This document shows positions 1 through 10,788 of a stretch of DNA of 64,000 nucleotides, one piece after another; within the stretch, counting starts at the first letter, position 1, and the number at the start of each line of letters is the position of its first letter. The notes beneath the pieces are model-generated. The model did no database searches, was not told the DNA's origin, and saw only the letters and a list, made by a program, of their open reading frames with translations. The DNA comes from Stenogyne calaminthoides. Its lineage: Eukaryota > Streptophyta > Magnoliopsida > Lamiales > Lamiaceae. Position numbers and translations under genes: made by a program. The DNA lies in NCBI GenBank assembly GCA_037126765.1, contig JBBCBC010000037.1, positions 7,755,263-7,819,262 on the forward strand, given 5' to 3'.

Positions 1-143
1 ATATGTACTATGCGCTCAAGCTGATCATTGTCCTATCACTGTTGATGTTGTCCCAATCCAACATACACACTTATCATTTGCTCATTTATCTGATGCATTT
101 GGTGCTCCAAAAATGGTGTTTTGACATGATTTAGAAACTTCAG

Positions 144-443
144 GTATGGAAATCATGGAATGAGGACGACGTTGCTTCCGTGGTAGATCCAAGAATATCA
201 GGGCCAAGCTACCGAGCAGAAGTGGTGAGGTGCATACATATTGCGTTATTGTGTGTCCAACAACTTGCTATTGACAGGCCATCCGTGCCTGCTGTGCTAT
301 CAATGCTAAGCAGTGAAATCATAGAGCTTCCTCACCCAAAACAATCGGCGTTTGCAGTAGAGTTGAGCAGTTCCGATGCAGGTACTACTAGTTGGTCTCA
401 CCTGGAGGATGATATTAGTCTCTCCATGTTTGTTGGCCGCTGA
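144..443 (+). CDS. 3' terminal exon of a receptor-like kinase (partial, cut by window start)
   Basis: This is the last exon of an S-domain-type receptor kinase whose 5' part lies left of the window. It follows an AG acceptor at 142-143 and encodes kinase subdomains X-XI, including the RCIHIALLCVQ motif and the DRPSV arginine region, then a serine-rich tail ending VGR and a TGA stop. It matches the last exon of G7 at 39,120-39,419 almost base for base, so it is the copy-A counterpart of G7. Bases 1-143 are its preceding intron. The exon is open, but the state of the rest of the gene cannot be seen. Confidence 0.85.
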   Translation, partial: VWKSWNEDDVASVVDPRISGPSYRAEVVRCIHIALLCVQQLAIDRPSVPAVLSMLSSEIIELPHPKQSAFAVELSSSDAGTTSWSHLEDDISLSMFVGR

Positions 444-1162
444 TACTATTTACTACTACATCACATGATTTATCCACTGAATTGTATATTTAATGAATTG
501 AAAATACGAAGTAATCGTAATATTTATTTACATCTATAATTCTATGATTAGATGTTAAATATATAATGTTGTGAAACCAAATGGATACTCAAATCTGCTG
601 ATACGCTGGAAAAATGACACTTCTTGTAAAATGTATTTAAAAATTTCAGCTGCCCTTCCAGGAAAGAAGAAGACTTATTTCCTTGTATTATTAGCATGAC
701 GCTACCTTGTGGAAATGGGCACTACATATTAAATGCCATTTTGTCTGACCATAGACTTTTAAGAATAGAATCCTCTTAATCTTTTTATTTACGTTTGGAA
801 CATGTATACTTCGTTATTCCTTTGTCCAAGGCTAATTGGCTAGCTCCATCAGTAGGACCCACAATTGGAAAAAAATGACAACAATAAAAACTCGAGTCAA
901 GTAAGACCAATAATTTCATGTAATATTTCATCGTTGCATGACAATTACTTTACATTTTTCTAAATAGGATCGATGGCGGTCTCTTTGATCTTCTCATGTT
1001 CATACTTTCCAACACCCTCCTAAATATAATAATTCATATATAAGACAAGATACTGTAACCGTTCACCTATAAATAAAGCAACACTACTCCCTTAATTCAT
1101 TCAGTTTAACCGAAAGATCATAATTAAGGCCATTGCATTAGTTCACACCCTGTTACTGAACA
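444..1162. other. Intergenic region and G2A promoter
   Basis: No gene is visible here. The segment holds the 3' flank of the upstream kinase and the G2A promoter. The stretch from about 690 onward recurs in inverted orientation upstream of G3 (about 13,480-13,680 in copy A and 46,430-46,640 in copy B), so the G2/G3 inverted duplication included promoter DNA. Confidence 0.6.
1068..1075 (+). promoter_or_regulatory. TATA box of G2A
   Basis: TATAAATA lies 88 bases upstream of the ATG at 1163. The same element is at 40,073-40,080 before G2B and, inverted, before both G3 copies. Spacing to the ATG fits a plant core promoter with a short leader. Confidence 0.6.
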
Positions 1163-4033
1163 ATGAACTCAAAAATCACTCAACTTTTTGTTCATCGATT
1201 CATTATCTTTGTCATTTTCCTTTCTATTCTATGTTTCAGCTTAGAAACAGACACCATTTCGTCCAGCTTAATAATCAGGGATCCAGATACCATAGTGTCC
1301 CAAAAACAGGTATTCAAACTGGGATTCTTCAGCCCTGGAAACACCACCAACCGCTACTTAGGCGTATTCTACGCCTTCTCCGAAGAAACCGTTGTATGGG
1401 TCGCTAACAGGGACACACCCCTCAACAATTCTTCCAACACTGTAACCATATCCCAAGACGGCAACCTAGTACTCATCAACTCAAGAAATCAAACAGTCTG
1501 GTCCACCAATGCAACCACTTCTCCCATGAACACCACTCTTCAAATTCACGACTCTGGAAATGTCATCCTCCGTGACAGTTCAACAGGGGCGACAGTATGG
1601 GAGTCATTTTTATATCCTACAGATGTTTTCCTTCCAAGTATGAGGCTAAGCCACAATATAAGGACAGGACAGAAGGTGACATTGAAAAAGGTGACATTGG
1701 GAAGATTCATGGAAAAGTGTTTCACAAACTTCCATCAGACCCTGGGCAGTGGAACGGGAAGATTCATGTTCTGCTAGGGATGGACGTAGACTGTGAATAA
1801 TGCAGATGGAACTTTCTATTACAAACTTCCATCTTGGAAAAACTGGCCGGAAGTGGAAACGACTGGAGGATGTGGGCAGTGGAACGGCCAGATATTTAAA
1901 CGGTGATCTCAGGATATGTGGGCCGTGCTGCTAGCTTCACCTATTTGTTCTTGTTTGGAGGATTTGTGAATAATGAGGAATGGGGAGAGGGAATTGGAGT
2001 GGTGGTTGTCGGAGGAAGACTCAACTTCAATGTAATAATGGAGGAAACAGAGATGGATTTTTGAGGGTGCAGTTCACGAAGGTTCCGGATTTTGCGGAAC
2101 CGGTCTCTTCTAGAAATGCGGATGAATGTGGGAGGAGATGCTCGTCAAATTGTTCTTGCATAGCTTATGCTGTTGAACCTAACATTGGGTGTATGCTTTG
2201 GAGTGGTACTTTGATTGATGTTCAGAAGTTCAATGGTGTTGGGGTTGATCTCTACATTCGTCTATCGGCCTCAGAATTTGGTAATTTTTCTGAAACCAAA
2301 TCAAATTATATGTTCCACTATACTAATGCTTCAGTTTAACTGGATTGATATGACACTTTTTTTCTTTTGTACATCAGATAGCAAGAAGGATAAAAAGCTG
2401 TACATCATAATTCCAGTAGTTGTGGGTTTTGTTTGCATATCCATGTTGATCTTCATTGCTTGGTGCTTGATGGCAAAGAGAAAAGGTGAGATTGTCCCAT
2501 GGACCTACTTATTACTTGGGTATAAGTTTAGTCATCTTCATCTTATATTATACACATTCTTTTTTGAAATCAGAGGGCAAAACAAAAGAGAAAGTTATAG
2601 ATGAAGCAGGGCATAAGTTTTCATCAGACTCAAATGTTATTGTGCTGAAAGATGAATTCAAGAAAGTTGAGATTGAAGAGTTGCCAGTATTCACATTCGA
2701 GACACTTGCAAATGCAACAGATCATTTCCATGAAAAGAATCTTCTTGGGAGGGGTGGTTTTGGTCCTGTTTACAAGGTATAGTCGTCCATAATAAATTAA
2801 TTTGTTTCATCCAATTTAGAGCAAGAAATTAAAAAAATATTTGTGTAGGGAAATTTGGAAAATGGGAAAGTAATTGCTGTGAAGAGGCTTTCAGCGGCTT
2901 CTGGACAAGGAATGGAACAGTTCATGAATGAAGTGACTGTGATTTCTAAACTCCAACATAGGAATCTTGTCAAATTGCTGGGATGCTGTGTAGAGAAAGA
3001 TGAAAAGATGTTGATATATGAATACATGCCTAATAAAAGCTTGGATTGTCTCTTTGGTCAGTTTAACATCAAATATTAATCTTTCTATCAGGCAGCCAAG
3101 TTTTCATTTTTCTCACATCTAAAATTTTCATTTTTACAGATCCTTCACATCCATCTCAAAAGTTTTTAGATTGGACGAAACGTTTCAGTATAATCGAGGG
3201 CATTGGACGAGGCCTCCTATATCTTCACAGGGACTCTAGACTTAGAATAATTCATCGAGACCTCAAGCCAAGTAACGTGCTGCTCGATGATGAATGGCAC
3301 CCAAAAATCTCTGATTTTGGTATGGCCAGAATATTTGGAGGCAACCAGGATCATGTCAATACTGGAAGAGTCGTCGGATCATAGTAAATGAATTGTGAAC
3401 CAAGTCTTAAGCCATTCATTGCCTGCTGTGAATTACTATTATGTTATGCCTAATATGACGATGATTTTGCAGTGGATATATGGCACCAGAATACGCAATG
3501 GAAGGCAGAATTTCTGAAAAATCCGATGTTTATAGCTTCGGAGTGCTTATGCTAGAGATAGTGAAAGGAAAAAAGAACATACATTATTGCAACCATGAGT
3601 GGTCTTTAGGCCTTTTAGGATGTGTAAGTCTTTTCTCATTAAATAAATAAATAAAAATCCAGTCTTTATTTCTTCATCAGAAACAATACAATATATCTAA
3701 TGTTGTTGCAACAACAAATTTCAGGCCTGGAAATTGTGGAGTGAAGATAATGGCGTCGCTTTCGCAGATGCAATAGCAAGTTCAAACTTGGAAACAGAGA
3801 TTGTTAGATGCATTCAGATAGGTTTGTTGTGTGTTCAAGAATATCCGAAAGATAGACCTGCCATTCAGACAGTTCTTTCAATGCTGAGCTGTGAAATCGT
3901 TGACCTGCCAATACCAGGGCAGCCCATCTTTGCGGAGAAGTGGAATGGTTTGACCGTTGGATCCACGCAACGTGTGGACCAAGCTGGATACTCCGTTAAT
4001 GAACTCACTATGACGGTGCTTGACGGCCGTTGA
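1163..4033 (+). pseudogene. G2A: G-type lectin S-receptor-like kinase pseudogene
   Basis: This is the copy-A counterpart of intact G2B (40,168-43,177). The start, signal peptide and bulb-type lectin domain (VWVANRD motif) are open to codon 204. From about 1670 to 1980 the sequence is a shortened shuffle of pieces found in G2B exon 1, with out-of-frame joins and a stop at 1775-1777, so the S-locus glycoprotein and EGF segments are lost. Reading resumes at 1980 with the PAN domain. The membrane exon (from 2378) and the kinase exons look intact: GRGGFG P-loop, VKRL lysine, HRDLKPSN, DFG, and a tail ending DGR. The activation segment reads GSY where G2B has GTY. Exons 5-7 match G3 better than G2B, suggesting gene conversion. 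An assembly error in exon 1 is possible. Confidence 0.85.
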
Positions 4034-4745
4034 GATGGAACCTGGGCCTTTAGATTACAAGAATATTGTGGGATGTATTAACATAAAGTTTGGATGTTTT
4101 TTTTACTTCTTCTTTTCATGTTGGCATTTGTTACGAATCATCTAGAATAATTTAGTTTTTGTTAGATATGTTGAGAGTGTTGATATCATGATTATTAAAA
4201 TATGTGTACAAATATTAGTGAAGTATAAAATTGGTTGAGACTGAAACAGTGAATAATTTGCTGTGTTCCTGACTTCTCATGCTAAGAAGTTCTTTGCTGA
4301 AAAACGCATTATCCGAGTTCAATATTTTTACTCACTACTTATCATAGCCTCATAGGAATCCAAAAAATATTGTACTTTTCTTTAAGAAATTGGTAACAAA
4401 ATTACAAGAGTAGAAAACTCTTTTTTCAACCTACAGTTTTCAATACTCCTAAAAATGACTGAAAAAAAAACAAAAAACTCTATGAGAAGTCAGGAACTCA
4501 ACAAATTATTTCATTGTTTCAATTCAGGCCCACCCAATTTCATACTTCATTCTAATTTACATATATTTTGAAGAGGATATTATTCCTCTTAACATGTCTA
4601 ACAAAACAAAATAATTCTAGATTTTTTCCGAAAGCAACTAAATAATTTTAGATGAAACGTAACAAATGCAAAGATGAAAAGAAGTTGAAAACATTAAATG
4701 TTTTAATACATCCCACAACATTCCGAGGTTCCATCTCAACGGCCT
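4034..4745. other. Tail-to-tail spacer between G2A and G3A
   Basis: No gene is visible. The spacer is the centre of an imperfect inverted repeat: the 3' flank of G2A around 4,150-4,300 recurs inverted around 4,480-4,640. Copy B lacks about 190 bases of the right-hand part; the copy-B junction is at TGAAA, a short sequence present at both ends of the missing block. Confidence 0.7.
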
Positions 4746-7333
4746 TCAAGCACCGTCAGAGTGAGCGGAGTATCCGGTCAAGCCATTCCACTTCTCAGCA
4801 AAGATTGGCTGCACTGGCGCAGGCAGGTCAACAATTTCACGGCTCAGCATTGAAAGAACTGTCTGAATGGCAGGTCTATCTTTCGGATATTCTTGAACAC
4901 ACAACAAACCTATCTGAATGCATCTAACAATCTCTGTTTCCAAGTTTGAACTTGCTATTGCATCTGCGAAAGCGACGCCATTATCTTCACTCCACAATTT
5001 CCAGGCCTGAAATTTGTTGTTGCAACAACATTAGATATATTGTATTGTTTCTGATGAAGAAATAAAGACTGGATTTTTATTTATTTATTTAATGAGAAAA
5101 GACTTACACATCCTAAAAGGCCTAAAGACCACTCATGGTTGCAATAATGTATGTTCTTTTTTCCTTTCACTATCTCTAGCATAAGCACTCCGAAGCTATA
5201 AACATCAGATTTTTCAGAAATTCTGCCTTCCATTGCGTATTCTGGTGCCATATATCCACTGCAAAATCATCGTCATATTAGGCATAACATAATAGTAATT
5301 CACAGCAGGCAATGAATGGCTTAAGACTTGGTTCACAATTCATTTACTATGATCCGACGACTCTTCCAGTATTGACATGATCCTGGTTGCCTCCAAATAT
5401 TCTGGCCATACCAAAATCAGAGATTTTTGGGTGCCATTCTTCATCGAGCAGCACGTTACTTGGCTTGAGGTCTCGATGAATTATTTTAAGTCAAGAGTCC
5501 CTGTGAAGATATAGGAGGCCTCGTCCAATGCCCTCAATAATACTGAAACGTTTCGCCCAATCTAAAAACTTTTGAGAAGGATGTGAAAGATCTGTAAAAA
5601 TGAAAATCATATGTGAGAAAAATTAAAACTTGGCAGCCAGATAGAAAGAATGGGATTGACATTTGATGTTAAACTTAATGGCAACTCTTCAATCTCGACT
5701 TTCTTGAGTTCATCTTTCAGCACAATTACATTCGAATCTGATGAAAACTTTTGCCCTGCTTCATCTATAATTTTCTCTTTTGTTTTGTCCTCTGATTTCA
5801 ACAAGAATGTGCATGATATAAGAATGAAGATGGCTAAACACATATTCAAGTAGTAGATAGGTCCATTGGATAATCTCACCTTTTCTCTTTGCCACCAAGC
5901 ACCAAACAATGAAGATCAAAATTGATATGCAAACAAAACCCCCAACTACTGGAATTATGATGTACAGCTTTTTGTCCTTCTTGCTATCTGAAATACAAAA
6001 AGAAAAAAAGAGCCATATGAATTCAGTTCAAATGATTAGTAAAATAGAACCAGGTAATTTGGTGTGGTTTTAGAGAAAGTACCAAATTCTGAGGCCGAGA
6101 GACGAATGTAAAGTTCAACCCCAACACCATTGAACTTCTGAACGTCAATCAAAGTACCACTCCAAAGCGTACAACCGATGTTAGGTTCATGAGCATAAGC
6201 TATGCAAGAACAATTCAACGAGCATCTCCTCCCACATTCATCCTCATTTCTAGCAGAAAACGGTTCAGCAAATTCCGGTACATTCATAAACTGCAGCTTC
6301 AAAAATCCATCACCGTTCCCTCCATTATTACATCGAAGCTCATCCTTCATCCGACAACCACCGCTCCAGTTCCCACTCCCCCATTCCTCCTTATCCACAG
6401 GCTCAAACCCTCTCAAACAAGAACAAATAGGCGAACCCCGATTATCACAGCTTCCATACGGCCCACACCTCCCAAAAACTTCGCACGTGGTTTTAGGAGC
6501 CGTGTATGCTTCATCCCACGTCTTGGTCGCATCACTCCATATCTTTTCCACCACCGTTCCTGTAACATTCAGAGTTAACTTGGAACAGAAGCTTCTTGGA
6601 GGTACTGCGAAATAGAAAGTGCCATTCTAGTCATTATTCACACCCATTAGCCCAACAGAGCTCGCGGCATACATATCCTGTACCCCTATAAATATCTGGC
6701 CATTCCACGGCCCACTCCTCCAGCGCTTCCGACCATTTTCCAGAATGGAAATTTGCTGGATATCCGCAGCGTCCATGTCAATGCCTGAAGTGAAGCTTCC
6801 TACTCCAGGGTCCGTGACACTTTTCCATGCAGACAATGTCACCTTTTTCCCTGTCTTTGTATTGTGGCTCAGCCTCATACTTGGCAGGAAAACATCTGTA
6901 GGATATAAAAAGGACTCCCACATTGCCGACCCTGTTGCATTGTCGCGGAGGATTAGATTTCCGGAGTCGTGAATTTGAAGAGTGGTGTTGGTGGGAGAAG
7001 TGGTGGCATTGGTGGACCAGACTGTTTGGTTTTTCCGTCTTTGGATATGGTAACGGAGCTGGAGGAATCGGTGAGGGGCGTGTCCCTGTTGGCGACCCAT
7101 ACGACGGTTTCTTGGGAGAAGGCGTAGAAGACTCCTAAGTAGCGGTTGCTGGTGTTTCCAGGGCTGAAGAATCCCAGTTTGAACACATGTTTTGGGGACA
7201 CTATGGTATCTGGATCTCTGATTATTAAACTGGATGAAATGGTGTCTGTTTCTAAGCTGAAACATGAAAAAGAAAGGAAAATTGCAAAGAGAATGAATGT
7301 ATGAACAAAGAGTTGAGTGATTTTTGAATTCAT
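4746..7333 (-). pseudogene. G3A: S-domain receptor kinase pseudogene, inverted paralogue of G2
   Basis: Translation would start at 7333 with the same MNSKITQLF leader as G2. Exon 1 has a 22-base deletion near 7031 relative to G3B (frameshift) and a TAG at 6627-6629 where G3B has a lysine codon. The membrane exon (about 5,880-5,990) is present. The juxtamembrane exon breaks off after the EELP motif and runs straight into what is intron 4 in G2, so the P-loop, catalytic lysine and C-helix region are gone. A further TGA at 5491-5493 precedes the HRDLK motif. The last exon ends in a changed tail (GYSAHSDGA) instead of the family DGR end. It is certainly kinase-dead. The 5' flank was later invaded by the gypsy element. 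Confidence 0.88.
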
Positions 7334-7407
7334 TATTCAGTAACAGGGTGTCAAGTAACGCCAAATATTTTGGTTAAATTGAATGGATTTATGGAGTGGT
7401 GTTGCTT

Positions 7408-7415
7408 TATTTATA
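7408..7415 (-). promoter_or_regulatory. TATA box of G3A
   Basis: On the minus strand TATAAATA lies about 75 bases before the start at 7333, at the same place as in G2. The gypsy element inserted about 40 bases further upstream, so the core promoter is kept but the distal promoter was displaced by 6 kb. Confidence 0.55.
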
Positions 7416-7455
7416 GTTGAACGATCAATTGGAAAGTATTAAACATGAGAATATC

Positions 7456-8158
7456 TGTTACGTTTTTTATATTTTCTGAGATGTTTGTAAAGTGTTTTTA
7501 GATTTTCTGGAATAATGTTGTTAAAATATAAATTGTTGGTAGAACAAGATGAATATATGAAGATTTGAAGAAATAGGGATATAGATAATTAGATAGGAGG
7601 AGAGGTAGTTAGAAGAGAGAGAATGATGCAATTTTCTGATATTCTCATTCATCGGCCAAAGGCCGTATTTGTAACTAACAGTGGGGTCCACACACCAGTG
7701 GATATTCCTTAGGTATTTTAAAAACAAAATCTAAAAATAGACAATGGATCTTCTAGATTATTCTAAATGTTTGGGCCCATTTAAGAGAAGCTCAAACCTT
7801 TCCTCATTCAGATAAACTACTCAGATAATTTGGCTCAGGTGCATCCTGAGCCTCAGTTTCCTTATTCAGATAATTTGACTCAGGTATAACCTGAGCCTCA
7901 GTTTCCTCGCTCAGATAGTTTGGCTCAGGTGGATCCTGAACCTCAGTTTCTTCATTCAGATAATTTGACTCAGGTGTATCCTGAGCCTCAGTTTCCTTGC
8001 TCAGATAATTTGGCTCAGGTGGATCCTGAGCCTCAGGTTCCTCGTTCAGATAAATATATACTGAACCCCTATTTCCCACTGACGAAGGAAACCCTGATTT
8101 TAACTCCCCTTTCGTTCCTATCTCACCACTCTTCACGTTTCTCTCTGGTCTCGCAACA
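7456..8158 (-). repeat. 3' LTR of the gypsy element
   Basis: This 703-base LTR begins TGTTACG and ends GCAACA in plus-strand reading. It contains five near-tandem 45-base units at about 7,810-8,050 (a CTCAG-rich motif) that are read as 15-residue repeats by the integrase-tail frame. It lies nearest to G3A in the same transcriptional orientation, so read-out transcription toward G3A is conceivable. Confidence 0.93.
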
Positions 8159-8526
8159 ATACTCCCTCCAACGAAAGATCCTTGTCCCCAAGGATGGAGT
8201 GAAGGAAAATTTCGCAGAACAAAGGCGGTATCTTCCCACGAATCGATTTTCCAATCTTCGGTAACCCAATAGACACGAACCTGATCTTTCTCTTTTCCGC
8301 TTTCCAGGTATCGACGTCGTTCTGTGACATAGTAGGGTTGGATCGCGAAGAGGCCGTTGCTATCAACATCTGGAAGACTCTGTGAAGGTACATACTTAAC
8401 CTCTATGTGTTTCTTGAGTAAAGAAACATGGAAGACGGGATGAATCTTTGACCCAAATTTGTAAGCCACACTCCCTACCTTTTGCAGGATTGTATAGGGG
8501 CCAAAGTATTTTGATGACAACTTCAA
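7804..8526 (-). CDS. Integrase C-terminal and chromodomain-like segment running into the 3' LTR
   Basis: This frame starts with the conserved KYFGPY..KVG..AY segment of gypsy integrases, then IHPVFHVSLLKK, then a chromodomain-like stretch ending in a PSLHPWGQ motif. After that it enters the LTR and continues for five 15-residue repeats of the type EAQDPPEPNYL plus ETE. It is out of frame with the integrase core at 8,654-9,814, with a frameshift around 8,530-8,650, so it is the broken end of one polyprotein rather than a separate gene. Confidence 0.75.
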   Translation of the reverse strand: MKLSSKYFGPYTILQKVGSVAYKFGSKIHPVFHVSLLKKHIEVKYVPSQSLPDVDSNGLFAIQPYYVTERRRYLESGKEKDQVRVYWVTEDWKIDSWEDTAFVLRNFPSLHPWGQGSFVGGSIVARPERNVKSGEIGTKGELKSGFPSSVGNRGSVYIYLNEEPEAQDPPEPNYLSKETEAQDTPESNYLNEETEVQDPPEPNYLSEETEAQVIPESNYLNKETEAQDAPEPNYLSSLSE

Positions 8527-8653
8527 ATTCTTTTCTAGATTGAATGGAATTCCGCGAAAGGGTTGAAGTTTGAGAAAAACTTGGTCTCCTACCTCGAAAA
8601 CCCTTTCTTGTCTATGCTTGTCCCTTGTACCTTCATGCGATTACGTGCTTTGA

Positions 8654-9814
8654 TTAGATTAGCCTTGACTTGTCAATGATGTTTTTCTCGTGAGTAAGCA
8701 GATCTGTAACCTCCTCATTTGTTGAATCCAAATATGGCCCATAAGTGAATCCTGTAGGAGTATACCCGTAGAGAGCCTCAAAAGGTGTCATCTTCAGACT
8801 TGAATGATAATTTGTGTTGTACCAGTACTCTGCCATGGGTAGCCACTTCAACCACTGCTTAGGGTTGTCACTTACTAAACACCTCAAGTACTGCTCCAAA
8901 CATTGATTTACCCTTTCAGTCTGTCCATCAGATTGGGGGTGATAAGATGAACTTAGGTGTAATTGAGTTCCCACCAACTTAAATAGTTCCTTCCAAAAAC
9001 AGCTAATAAATATTTTGTCCATGTCACTCACTATACTAGCTGGTAACCCATGCAGCTTATAGATAACATCCAAAAACACCTTAGCTAAAGACGTAGCAGT
9101 ATATGGGTGTGATAGGGCTATGAAATGTGAATATTTAGTGAATTTGTCCACTATCACCCATATCACATTCTTTCCCCAAGAGTTAGGAAGCCCCTCTATG
9201 AAATCCATAGAGATATGTGACCATGCTTGGTCTGGAATGGGTAAGGGTTGTAGGAGGCCAGGGTATAAACCTGGGCTTGACTTATTTTTGGCACATACTT
9301 CACACCTCTTGACCCACATCAACACATCATCTTTCATATTAGGCCAAAACAACATCCTCTTAAGCCTCTGATAAGTTCCTGTAACCCCAGAATGCCCTCC
9401 ATAGGGTGTGGAGTGCATTTCAGAAAGGATTAAATCTCTTAATCCACTATTACTACCCACAACCAGCCTCTTTTTATATCTCAGAATACCATTAGTGAAC
9501 TGAAATAGGGAATAAGTATTATGATCAGTACCTTTGGCTTTGATGATTTCCTTAATGTAACCATCATCAGTGTAACTTAGCAGGACCTGATCCAACCAAG
9601 TTGGGACCATTGTAGTTATAGCAGAACAACTGTTCTCCCTTCTGGATAATGCATCAGCTGCACTGTTCTCACTCCCCTTTTTATACAAAATCTCATAGTC
9701 AAGGCCCAACAACTTAGTAATCCATCTTTGTTGTAGTGGAGTTACCACATTTTGGTCCAGAAGGTGTTTACAGTCTTTATAGTGAATTTCTGCCCCTGCA
9801 AATAGTGTTTCCAC
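8654..9814 (-). pseudogene. Gypsy pol, RNase H end and integrase core (frameshifted)
   Basis: The frame shows the HHCC zinc region (EMHSTPYGGHSG, then CEVCAKNK) and the DDE core: D in MDFIEGLP, D in IVSDMDK, E in GQTERVNQ. It joins the RT/RNase H frame through a frameshift near 9,770, just where the family has the connection after YLQGQKF. The enzyme would insert cDNA copies. The catalytic residues are present but the polyprotein is broken. Confidence 0.85.
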
Positions 9815-10788
9815 TTCTCAATGGCCATTAGTACTGCCAAAAACTCCCTCTCATAGACAGAGAGTGCTTGATTCCTTGGACACAAGGACTTACTCATGTA
9901 AGCAATGGGCTTTCCTTCTTGCATGAGTACAGCTCCAATTCCCTTCCCACTAGCATCAGTTTCCACCACAAATCTCTTTGTGAAATCAGGTAATGCTAGC
10001 ACTGGGACACTCACCATGGCTTCCTTCAAATTCTGAAAAGCTAGGTCTGCCTCAGGGTTCCATTTGAAATTGTCCTTCTTGAGTAAGGAAGTGAGTGGTT
10101 TGCTGATGAAACCATATCCCTTCACAAATTTCCTGTAATACCCTGTTAAGCCCAAAAAACCCCTTAATTGTTTAATGGTTTGTGGTTTTGGCCATTGAAC
10201 CATACACTCAATCTTTCCTGGATCAGTGGCAACTCCATCTTTAGAAATTATGTGGCCCAAATACTCCACACTAGTCTGGCCAAAACTACATTTGCTTCTC
10301 TTAGCAAACAACTTATTGGCCCTCAAAAGTTGTAAGACTGCTTCCAAGTGAATTAAATGTTGTGTTTCCTCGGTGCTGTAAATGAGGATGTCATCAAAAA
10401 AGACCAACACAAATTTCCTCAAGTGATCCCTGAACACCTGATTCATTAGTGATTGAAATGTAGCAGGTGCATTGCACAACCCAAATGGCATCACTAGGAA
10501 TTCATAATGACCATTATGGGTCCTGAAAGTAGTTAATTGCCTATGCTCTTTCTTCATTGAGATTTGAAAGTACCCTGACCTCAAATCTATCTTTGAAAAG
10601 ATCTTAGCACCTTTAAGCTCATCTAGTAACTCATCAATGATATGAATAGGGTAGTTGTGCTTGATTGTGAGCTCATTAAGGTACCTGTAATCCACACATA
10701 GCCTCCAGGTGCCATCTTTTTTCTTCACCAAAATCACAGGTGAAGCAAAAGGGCTCTTACTATGTTGAATTACTCCTGTAGTTAGCAA
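9742..10788 (-). pseudogene. Gypsy pol, reverse transcriptase and RNase H (frameshifted)
   Basis: The frame carries reverse transcriptase motifs in order: WRLCVDYRYLN, SKIDLRSGYFQI, FLVMPFGLCNAPATF and the catalytic VFFDDILIYS. RNase H follows with VETDASGKGIGAVL and the YEREFLAVL segment. It opens inside RT; the preceding protease part lies in the damaged stretch 10,789-11,642. It overlaps the integrase frame by a frameshift. Confidence 0.88.

Noticed and set aside
6189..6615. Plus-strand frames of 129-137 codons opposite G3A exon 1 (also 45,141-45,540 and minus-strand frames in G6)
   Set aside because: They are shadows of the S-domain exon on the other strand; cysteine and tryptophan codons of the real gene explain them.
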